Part shown: positions 1 to 5,428 of the stretch, in pieces
Layout of the letters: each line of letters starts with the position of its first letter
How positions within the stretch are numbered: position 1 is the first letter of the stretch
Origin: a candidate division CSSED10-310 bacterium
Lineage (GTDB): Bacteria; CSSED10-310; JAFGDC01
Assembly: GCA_016932295.1 (NCBI GenBank)
Contig: JAFGDC010000468.1
Location: 1 to 13,264 of the forward strand
DNA length: 13,264 bases
Reading direction: 5' to 3'
Program-made: the position numbers and the translations under genes
The notes under the pieces: generated by a model
Seen by the model: only the letters and a program-made list of their open reading frames with translations
What the model was told of the DNA's origin: nothing
The model's database searches: none

Positions 1-138
1 CTGTTCGCCGCCTCCCGATCGATCACCCACCCCGCGGTGGGAGGGCATCATGGTGATGTCTCTGAAACGGATTATTTTCAGGCGGTGGCGCGGGCGCTGG
101 ATGAGTTCACCGCGCGGTACGCCTGCGGAACCCGGTAA
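1..138 (+). CDS. 3' end of a CDS, possibly orotidine-5'-phosphate decarboxylase (type 2)
   Basis: Frame 1 is open from the first base and ends with TAA at 136-138, giving 45 C-terminal residues; the start lies outside the window. The segment begins with a small-residue/SRSI motif (LFAASRSI). It ends in an amphipathic helix (YFQAVARALDEFTARY). This resembles the last phosphate-binding strand and terminal helix of type 2 PyrF TIM barrels, where an S-S-R-[AGS]-I motif is followed by an Ala-rich helix. The reading frame is convincing, but the family assignment rests on a short stretch and is tentative. The gap to the next gene is 31 bases with no terminator, so it may be co-transcribed with the operon that follows. 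Confidence 0.5.
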   Translation: MFAASRSITHPAVGGHHGDVSETDYFQAVARALDEFTARYACGTR

Positions 139-169
139 TGACACTCCGGGATGAGACAAGGAGGAAAAA

Positions 170-859
170 GTGACAGACGAATTGGAATCATTGCTGCGAC
201 CCCCGTTGCTGGACATGCCGCCGTACCCGCCCAAGGCGATCACTCTCGCCAACGGCCAGGTCATGCTGGTGCGGCCCGCTACCAGTGAAGAGCTGCCGCA
301 TCTCATGAAAATTATTTACCCTTTGCTATGGGTGGAAGGCGATTTCTACGATATCGTCGCCGCCAGGCTGTTCGGGGAATTACTCTCCCTCAAGCGCCAT
401 CGCGTGCGGAATGAATATGTGCTGGTGGGCCTGATTGACGGGGTGCTGGCCGGCATCGTGAACGGCAGAATGTTCGATGCGTCTCATGGCGTCAGCTATC
501 ATACCCTGTCGCTGAACAGGGGTATGCGGGTAGGCGCGCATCTGTTCGCCGCCAAGATGGAGCATCACATCGAGTATCTCGGCCAGGAAGAGGTTTGGAT
601 CGTCGCGGAGAGCCCCATCGGATTCAGGCGCTGGATGATCGAATATCCGCTGGACAAGAAGTACTCCGTGCAGCATGAGTTGGGTGGGGCGCCTTCGTGG
701 GTATTGCCCAAGGCGACCTATTTCGACGCCAAGGAGCGGCTTGTGGTGGGTGACCGTCCGGTCTCTCAGGAGTTGTTGGATCGTAATGCCGTCATCAAGG
801 ATCCCGATCTGTCCGCATGGATGGTGAAGGTGGATCACACCCTGGAGGCGCAACTATGA
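170..859 (+). CDS. GNAT-fold-like protein of unknown function, first gene of the thiolase/DUF35 operon
   Basis: The 229-residue product starts at GTG 170, preceded by a strong AAGGAGG at 158-164. After about 25 residues rich in Pro and Leu comes VRPATSEELPHL (34-45), typical of the first strand and helix of GNAT acyltransferases. The hydrophobic strand YVLVGLIDGVLAGIV (83-97) and the RGMRVGAHLFAAKMEHH segment (117-133) match the central strands and CoA-loop/helix region. The acyl-CoA loop is degenerate: the usual [RQ]xxGx[GA] spacing is not met. The last 60 residues match nothing I recognise. The TGA overlaps the ATG of the thiolase gene (ATGA), so the two are translationally coupled. Acyl transfer to a small molecule or a role as an accessory subunit are both possible; no substrate can be inferred. 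Confidence 0.75.
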   Translation: MTDELESLLRPPLLDMPPYPPKAITLANGQVMLVRPATSEELPHLMKIIYPLLWVEGDFYDIVAARLFGELLSLKRHRVRNEYVLVGLIDGVLAGIVNGRMFDASHGVSYHTLSLNRGMRVGAHLFAAKMEHHIEYLGQEEVWIVAESPIGFRRWMIEYPLDKKYSVQHELGGAPSWVLPKATYFDAKERLVVGDRPVSQELLDRNAVIKDPDLSAWMVKVDHTLEAQL

Positions 860-2037
860 GACCAGTGGCCATTATCGGCGCCGGCACCACCAAATTCGGT
901 CGTTCCCAGTGGAGCCTGTTGAAACTCATGGCTGAAGCCGCCCATGCCGCGATGGACGATGCCGGCCTGGAAACAAGGGCCGTGGACGCGGTTTATGTGG
1001 CCAACATGGGCGCTGCCCGGTTGAACCGGCAGAGCGGTTTGGCCAGCGCTCTGGTTGATCGATTGAATCTCTACCCAGCCGCCGCCGACACGGTGGAGAA
1101 CGGCCCCGCGTCCGGTGCCTCGGCCGTCAAAAACGGATTCCTGGCGGTGGCCTCCGGGCTGTACGACCTGGTCCTGGTGGTGGGAGCCGAACGTATGCGG
1201 GTGGTGAACGGCATGGATGCCACGGACTTCGTGGCGTTTCTCACCCATCCCCGCGCCGAATACATCTACGGAACCACCCTACCCTCGTTGGCCGGCATGT
1301 TCACGAGGATGTACATGGACAAGTACGGCGTCACCTCAGATCATCTTGCCATGGTGGCCGAGAAGAATCATGCCAACGCCATGCTCAATCCGAACGCTCA
1401 CATTCATCAGCCTATCTCCATCGATGCCATCCTGCACCGGCCGGAAGCGGTGGTGAACAATCCCTTCGTGGCGGAACCGCTGCGCCTCTATGATTGCTGC
1501 CCGGTAAGCGACGGCGCTTGCGCGGTACTGCTCTGCGCCGCCGACCGCGCCGCCGAATTCAAGAAGGCGATGGTGACGATCGCCGGCATCGGCCAGGCAA
1601 CGGATACACATGCCGTGCATGAACGGCCTGATCCAACTGAACTGCGGGCGGTGCGCATTGCCGCGGAAAAAGCGTTCGCCATGGCGGCGCTCGGTCCCGC
1701 TGACATGGACGTGGTGGAGTTGCACGATGCCTTTACCATCCTCGAGATCGCCGAGAGCGAGCATGCCGGTTTCTTTCCCGTGGGTGAGGGACACAAGGCG
1801 CTGGAAAGAGGCGATACAAGGATCGGCGGCCGGCTTCCCATCAATCCCTGCGGCGGATTGAAGGCGAAGGGGCATCCTGTGGGTGCCACCGGCGTCGCCC
1901 AGATCGTCGAATTGGTCTATCAGCTCAGGGGAGAGGCGGATAAACGCCAGGTGTCGGGAGCCCGTCGCGGTTTCGCCTGTAATTTCGGCGGCTTCGGCAA
2001 TAATGTCGTGTGCACGGTGCTGGAGAGGGGGGAGTGA
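856..2037 (+). CDS. Thiolase-superfamily protein (SCP2-type) lacking the nucleophilic cysteine
   Basis: The 393-residue product starts at ATG 856, with TGGAGG at 843-848; this start is preferred over an ATG 39 bases upstream because of the RBS and the 4-base overlap with the preceding stop. Conserved thiolase landmarks are visible: PVAIIGAGTTKFG at the N-terminus, HDAFTILE with His290, KGHPVGATG with His340, and a C-terminal CNFGGFG with Cys375. The motif that should be CASG, carrying the acyl-accepting Cys, reads G-P-A-S-G with Pro84, so no acyl-enzyme can form there. The overall type is that of thiolases that work with a separate DUF35 protein, and such a gene follows directly. Family members that lost thiolysis are known, such as the steroid side-chain retro-aldolase Ltp2, which also pairs with a DUF35 domain. 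Carbon-carbon cleavage or condensation by a non-acyl-enzyme route is therefore a reasonable guess. The substrate is unknown. Confidence 0.9.
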   Translation: MRPVAIIGAGTTKFGRSQWSLLKLMAEAAHAAMDDAGLETRAVDAVYVANMGAARLNRQSGLASALVDRLNLYPAAADTVENGPASGASAVKNGFLAVASGLYDLVLVVGAERMRVVNGMDATDFVAFLTHPRAEYIYGTTLPSLAGMFTRMYMDKYGVTSDHLAMVAEKNHANAMLNPNAHIHQPISIDAILHRPEAVVNNPFVAEPLRLYDCCPVSDGACAVLLCAADRAAEFKKAMVTIAGIGQATDTHAVHERPDPTELRAVRIAAEKAFAMAALGPADMDVVELHDAFTILEIAESEHAGFFPVGEGHKALERGDTRIGGRLPINPCGGLKAKGHPVGATGVAQIVELVYQLRGEADKRQVSGARRGFACNFGGFGNNVVCTVLERGE

Positions 2038-2038
2038 C

Positions 2039-2401
2039 ATGAAAGATATCAAGAATACCAAGGATATCGAGGTGTTCGCGGCGCAATGCGACAATTGCGG
2101 CAAGATCTCCTACCCGACTCATTTTTATTGCCCGCAGTGCGGACATACCCGGTTTACCAAGACAGCCATCACCGGTCCCGGCCGGCTGCTTACCTTCACC
2201 CGGGTTTATAACCTCGCGGTGGATTTCTGCCAGCGTTTCGTGACGCTCGGCATCGTCGAACTCGATATGGGCATCCGAGCCCTCGGGCATGTTCATGCCG
2301 CCGATCCGAAGCCGGGTATGAGAGTTGAGGCGAAGATCGAAACCGTGCGCATCGTGGATGGTAAGGAACGTAAGGGAGTGGTCTTTCATCCCGTCAAGTG
2401 A
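2039..2401 (+). CDS. DUF35 Zn-ribbon/OB-fold partner of the thiolase-like protein
   Basis: The 120-residue product starts at ATG 2039, one base after the thiolase stop, with GGAG at 2031-2034. An N-terminal rubredoxin-like zinc ribbon is clear: CDNCG (from residue 18) and CPQCG (from residue 32) give two CxxC pairs. It is followed by an OB-fold-like part with the strands LLTFTRVYNL, RFVTLGIVELD and IRALGHVHA, ending in KGVVFHPVK. This is the classic small DUF35 protein that forms a stable complex with thiolases in archaea, in benzoylsuccinyl-CoA thiolase and in steroid degradation. There it holds the CoA part of the substrate and bridges enzymes. The tight spacing strongly suggests one complex with the product of 856-2037. 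No terminator is evident after the stop except the inverted repeat at 2422-2477, which lacks a T-run. Confidence 0.9.
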   Translation: MKDIKNTKDIEVFAAQCDNCGKISYPTHFYCPQCGHTRFTKTAITGPGRLLTFTRVYNLAVDFCQRFVTLGIVELDMGIRALGHVHAADPKPGMRVEAKIETVRIVDGKERKGVVFHPVK

Positions 2402-2421
2402 GCCGATCGTGGGATGGCATC

Positions 2422-2477
2422 GGAGAGGGGCGGTTGACTTCCCACACCGGGCACGGGGGGCAAATTCACCCCTCTCC
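2422..2477. repeat. 9-bp perfect inverted repeat abutting a promoter -35 box
   Basis: GGAGAGGGG at 2422-2430 is exactly complementary to CCCCTCTCC at 2469-2477, with 38 bases between. A second possible stem, GGGG/CCCC around CAAATTCA, lies inside the right half. The right arm ends directly against the -35 hexamer at 2478. It could be a weak terminator for the upstream operon, although no T-run follows, or an operator for the downstream gene. Confidence 0.4.
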
Positions 2478-2505
2478 TTGACAGAGAGCGCAGGCTTCCT
2501 ATAGT
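2478..2505 (+). promoter_or_regulatory. Sigma70-type promoter of the sulfatase gene
   Basis: TTGACA at 2478-2483 is a perfect -35 hexamer. After 16 bases, TATAGT at 2500-2505 matches the -10 consensus in five of six positions. Transcription would start near 2512, leaving a leader of about 40 bases before the GTG at 2554. The sulfatase thus appears to be transcribed independently of the thiolase operon. Confidence 0.65.
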
Positions 2506-2553
2506 GGGACTCAGGTTGAAAAGCCGGTAATCCTGAACCAGGGAAGGACCACC

Positions 2554-3966
2554 GTGAAGCCACGCTCCTGTCATCATTTCATGATGTGTCTGCTGCCACC
2601 GCTCCTGCTCGCCGGCTGCGCGGGTTTCCAGGAGCGCCTCGACCACGCTCCCGCCAGCACTCCCGCCAGCGTCATCCTGCTCGTCCTCGATACGATGCGG
2701 GCCGATCATCTCAGTCTATACGGCCACCAGCCACGGACCTCCCCACACCTGGAAGCACTGGCAACGGAGTCCACCTTGTTCACCAGGGCCATGAGCCCCT
2801 CCTCGTGGACCTTGCCCGGACACGCCTCTCTGTTCACCGGTCTCTATCCTTTCGAGCACCGGGCGCATACCGTCGCGACCGGACCCGGCATAACGCATCC
2901 CCGGGAGGACCGCATCACCACCAATGTGAGGCCGCTGGCGGAGAATTACCTGACCCTGGCTGAGTGGCTCAGGGGTAAGGGATATGATACCGCGGGAGTG
3001 GTCGCCAACACGGTGTTCATGACTCCCAAATACGGCCTGTCGCAAGGATTCGATCATTACGATGTGGGTCAGGACCGGGTCGAGGGGATCAATGCACGGG
3101 TGCTGCGTTGGCTGGATGGCCATACCGCCACCGCACCCGACACTCCGTTTTTTCTCTTCGTCAACTACATGGATACCCATCGACCCTATAACACCAAACC
3201 GGTGCCGGGATTGTTCGATCACGATGTGCCGCGCAATTCGGGACGCACCCTGGGACAACTTTACAATGCCGTCATGCCGCAGCCGGAAGTTATGCCCGAT
3301 GACCTGATCGAACTCGCCAACGAACAATACGACACCGCCGCAGCCAACCTCGATGCCGGGCTCGGCGTCTTATTCGATGCACTGCGGCAGAGGGCAGTGT
3401 TCGAAAATGTCCTGCTTATCGTCACCGCCGATCACGGCGAGTACCTCGGAGAGCACTGCCTCGTGGAGCACTCCAAGGATGTCTATCAGGAAGCGTTGTG
3501 GGTGCCGCTCATCATCAAGGCACCGGGACAGCGGCGCGCCATGCGTGAGGACCAGCTCATCTCTCTGGTGCATCTTCCCAATATCATCCTCAGTCTCACC
3601 GGTAATGACGAAACCAGTCCTTTCCCCTACCACTGGCCGGAGCAGGCGATTTTCGCGGAGAATCACTTCGCCCGATTAAAGGATCTCCGCGCCCAATGGG
3701 GAAACCGATTCGACCGCCGTCGCTTCGTGATTTTCGAGGACAGGTGGAAATTCATCCATTCGACGGATGAACGTCACGAACTTTACGACCTGTGTGCCGA
3801 TCCCATGGATACCGTCGACCTCATGGCTGCCAGGCCGGCTATCGCCGGGGCGATGGATGCCAACCTGCGGGAACGCATCCCGGTGGTGGTCGATGACAGT
3901 GATTTCAAACCGCATGAGTTAAGCGACGAGGACATCTCTCAGATGCGGTCCCTCGGGTATCTCTGA
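2554..3966 (+). CDS. Lipid-anchored sulfatase-superfamily hydrolase with Thr at the nucleophile position
   Basis: The 470-residue product starts at GTG 2554 with GAAGGA at 2543-2548. This start keeps the basic n-region of the signal peptide, which the later ATG at 2581 would lose. The lipobox LLAGC with Cys22 predicts a lipoprotein, placed outside the cytoplasm. The alkaline-phosphatase/sulfatase fold is shown by VLDTMRADHLSLYG with metal ligand Asp46, by NYMDTHRPY (204-212), by TADHGEYLGEH (291-301) and by the C-terminal MRSLGYL. The catalytic segment reads WTLPGHASLFTGLYP. The residue aligned with the formylglycine Cys/Ser of true sulfatases is Thr86, and the following Arg is His90. It therefore may not be a formylglycine sulfatase. 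A phosphodiesterase or phosphotransferase role, with Thr as nucleophile as in related phosphoethanolamine transferases, is possible. The substrate is unknown. Confidence 0.9.
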   Translation: MKPRSCHHFMMCLLPPLLLAGCAGFQERLDHAPASTPASVILLVLDTMRADHLSLYGHQPRTSPHLEALATESTLFTRAMSPSSWTLPGHASLFTGLYPFEHRAHTVATGPGITHPREDRITTNVRPLAENYLTLAEWLRGKGYDTAGVVANTVFMTPKYGLSQGFDHYDVGQDRVEGINARVLRWLDGHTATAPDTPFFLFVNYMDTHRPYNTKPVPGLFDHDVPRNSGRTLGQLYNAVMPQPEVMPDDLIELANEQYDTAAANLDAGLGVLFDALRQRAVFENVLLIVTADHGEYLGEHCLVEHSKDVYQEALWVPLIIKAPGQRRAMREDQLISLVHLPNIILSLTGNDETSPFPYHWPEQAIFAENHFARLKDLRAQWGNRFDRRRFVIFEDRWKFIHSTDERHELYDLCADPMDTVDLMAARPAIAGAMDANLRERIPVVVDDSDFKPHELSDEDISQMRSLGYL

Positions 3967-4023
3967 CGACCGGTTGTGCCTGTCCGTCCCTACTCCGGGT
4001 TTCGTTCATGACGCCATGGTGAA

Positions 4024-4053
4024 TAAAAAAAGGCTGCGGCAAAAACCGCAGCC
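4024..4053 (-). terminator. Rho-independent terminator of the tRNA unit
   Basis: GGCTGCGG at 4032-4039 and CCGCAGCC at 4046-4053 form a perfect 8-bp GC-rich stem with a 6-base loop. Read on the minus strand it is followed by seven T residues (A-run at 4025-4031), and it sits directly downstream of tRNA-Glu. On the plus strand it is followed only by a broken T-stretch (TGTTT), so it may also stop sulfatase transcription weakly. Confidence 0.9.
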
Positions 4054-4062
4054 TGTTTCAAG

Positions 4063-4135
4063 CGTCCCCAACGGGAATCGAACCCGTGTTGCCGGCGTGA
4101 AAGGCCGGTGTCCTAGGCCCCTAGACGATGGGGAC
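4063..4135 (-). tRNA. tRNA-Glu (anticodon TTC)
   Basis: The minus strand folds as a full cloverleaf. The acceptor arms are GTCCCCA and TGGGGAC. The anticodon stem is CCGGC/GCCGG around loop CTTTCAC, giving anticodon TTC, and the T-loop is GGGTTCGAATCCC. The discriminator base is G (4063), as in other bacterial tRNA-Glu. The 3' CCA is not encoded: the next bases read CTT on the minus strand. It is separated by two bases from tRNA-Lys upstream, so both must be cut from one transcript. Confidence 0.96.
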
Positions 4136-4137
4136 AA

Positions 4138-4211
4138 TGAGCCGTGCTGGATTCGAACCAGCGACCCTCTGCTTAAAAGGCAGATGCTCTAACCGGCTGA
4201 GCTAACGGCCC
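4138..4211 (-). tRNA. tRNA-Lys (anticodon TTT)
   Basis: The minus strand starts GGGCCGT and ends ACGGCTC with one G-T pair, plus discriminator A at 4138. The D-arm is AGCTCAGCCGGTTAGAGC, and the anticodon stem TCTGC/GCAGA encloses CTTTTAA, giving anticodon TTT. The T-arm carries GGTTCGAATCC. CCA is not encoded. It is the promoter-proximal gene of the Lys-Glu pair. Confidence 0.96.
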
Positions 4212-4245
4212 GAGGGCTGCCGGTGGCTGACCAGCAAGCGGAGGC

Positions 4246-4275
4246 ACTATAAAAGATCCAGCCTGAGCTTGTCAA
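4246..4275 (-). promoter_or_regulatory. Promoter of the tRNA-Lys/tRNA-Glu unit
   Basis: On the minus strand, TTGACA (4275-4270) and TATAGT (4251-4246) are separated by 18 bases and lie 35 bases upstream of tRNA-Lys. The bases right after the -10 are GC-rich (GCCTCCGC). This is the discriminator type seen at stable-RNA promoters under growth-rate or ppGpp control. That regulation is inferred by analogy. Confidence 0.8.
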
Positions 4276-4607
4276 CAACTTCATTATGGTTGGGTATCGT
4301 CCCCTTGTTTGCACGGCATTGCCGGCTCGCGATACCGGTTTGGATTCTGCCCTGGAAACGTATTTTTGTTCCATTATTCAATTAAATCAACGAATTAGTT
4401 GGAAGGGCGCTCCCCTGTCCCGCGCATTTGCTCCCCTGAATTGAAGCAGTGGATCGGAAAATAAGTCGTCTTCGGACTGAAACCAGCCATTTCAACAAAC
4501 GTCGTTAAGCGCCCGGAGGGGATGCCCACGAAGGTGGGGAAGGTGAGTGACGGAGGGAGTGAGCGCACCCGGAAAGAGGTGATAAAAAGACATAAAAAAT
4601 AATGAGA
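4276..4607. other. Non-coding stretch upstream of the tRNA promoter; no gene recognised
   Basis: I see no ORF with protein-like composition here on either strand. The stretch holds a 9-bp direct repeat GCTCCCCTG at 4409-4417 (one base offset at its left edge) and 4430-4438, 21 bases apart. It also holds a small perfect hairpin, CCCAC/GTGGG, around GAAG at 4525-4538. The part around 4505-4580 is purine-rich and the part around 4580-4610 is AT-rich. It may carry divergent regulatory sites for the tRNA unit and the gene pair at 4911. Confidence 0.45.
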
Positions 4608-4613
4608 TATACT
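4608..4613 (+). promoter_or_regulatory. Possible -10 box of the 4911 gene pair, followed by a leader of about 290 bases
   Basis: TATACT at 4608-4613 is a good -10 match and lies behind an AT-rich tract. The only -35 candidate, AAGACA at 4587-4592, is weak and at a short 15-base spacing. If used, transcripts would have a leader from about 4620 to 4910. Apart from a 28-codon reading frame at 4630-4716 without a convincing RBS, I see nothing coding in that leader. Confidence 0.3.
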
Positions 4614-4910
4614 GTTTTAAAGGTGGCGTATGCTGGCCGGCCGATCATCTGTTTTTGAGTTGGCTGCCGTGTATGAAAACCTCACTGTCGGTGCTGGGGG
4701 GTGCGTGGACGATTGAAACCGGACCAGGGTCGGCGGCTTCGGGGGGGAGTCGCTGTTGTCTTTTCGTTCGCGGAAGGTAAACTGAGAATCACTATCAGAA
4801 CGATGTCGGCACAGTCCCTTTGGTGTTTTGGAAGCTTCACCCGATATGGTATTCGATGAATGCGGCGCGGGATGGGGGACGGTGTGGCAGTGGTGGGGGG
4901 AAGAATCAGC

Positions 4911-5420
4911 ATGAGCAGGTTGAGCGAGGTGATCAGGCACATGGTGGAGGTGGCCGATGCCGCCGAGTGGGAAGAGGAGTTGGCAGAGCTGCTGGACAAT
5001 GTGGGTCTTTTTCTGCGGAACCTGCGGGCTGCTCCCGTCCAGTTGGAGTTGCGTCTTGACGGTGTGGAACTGGTTTCCTCGAGACTGTCCGGGGGTGAGT
5101 GGCGGCTCGAGCTGAGCGATGATGATGCGGCATGGCGCAGGATGTCGGCGCCATTCCGTCTGTTCTATCTGCAGACCGATGTGCGGCTGGATGTCAGTCC
5201 GGCATCGGTGCAGAACGTCATGGACCGAATCAAGCCGCTGATCCGCGATCTGGCTTTGATCTGTATCGAGGAGGACATGTGTCTGACCATGGTGCGCGGG
5301 CGTCGGCGGCTGATCAGCGTGGGCCGGGGAGTGCAATCGAATCTGGGCGGGATGTTCGGTCGAGCAGCGCTCGATTTCGCCGCCATCTCGGGATTCATCA
5401 AGCTCCTGATTCAAGGCTGA
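4911..5420 (+). CDS. Unrecognised 169-residue protein paired with the glycosyltransferase
   Basis: I do not recognise the family. ATG 4911 is chosen because GGGGGGAAG lies about ten bases upstream. An earlier in-frame ATG at 4860, directly after a stop codon, would add 17 Gly-rich residues. The product starts with an acidic helical segment (VEVADAAEWEEELAELLDN). Beta-like segments follow (VQLELRLDGVELVSS, EWRLELSDD), then a helix over INR-type hydrophobics (VMDRIKPLIRDLALICIEED). A basic patch (MVRGRRRLISVGRG) and a hydrophobic C-terminus (FAAISGFIKLLIQG) close it. There is no signal peptide and no clear membrane span, although the last 15 residues could associate with a membrane. The glycosyltransferase gene starts eight bases after its stop, so the two are probably co-translated and functionally linked. 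The opposite-strand frame is His/Pro/Ser-rich and looks like a shadow. Confidence 0.7.
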   Translation: MSRLSEVIRHMVEVADAAEWEEELAELLDNVGLFLRNLRAAPVQLELRLDGVELVSSRLSGGEWRLELSDDDAAWRRMSAPFRLFYLQTDVRLDVSPASVQNVMDRIKPLIRDLALICIEEDMCLTMVRGRRRLISVGRGVQSNLGGMFGRAALDFAAISGFIKLLIQG

Positions 5421-5428
5421 CCGGCTGA

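Noticed and set aside
1336..2103. Minus-strand open frame of 255 codons opposite the thiolase gene
   Set aside because: It lies opposite a clearly conserved thiolase and has no recognisable motifs; long antisense frames are common in GC-rich genes.
3974..4192. Plus-strand frame of 72 codons after the sulfatase
   Set aside because: It runs antisense through the terminator and both tRNA genes; its sequence is simply translated tRNA.
4189..4374. Minus-strand frame of 61 codons
   Set aside because: It covers the tRNA promoter and the 5' end of tRNA-Lys, with no RBS.
4276..4607. Remnant of an element integrated at the tRNA genes
   Set aside because: I looked for a duplicated tRNA 3' end, an integrase or transposase fragment, and terminal repeats, and found none. 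The small repeats there do not match the tRNA sequences.
4617..5414. Minus-strand open frame of 265 codons opposite the 4911 gene
   Set aside because: Composition is dominated by His, Pro, Ser and Gln with no hydrophobic core pattern, it has no RBS, and it spans the plus-strand promoter and leader region. The plus-strand frame has protein-like composition and operon spacing.
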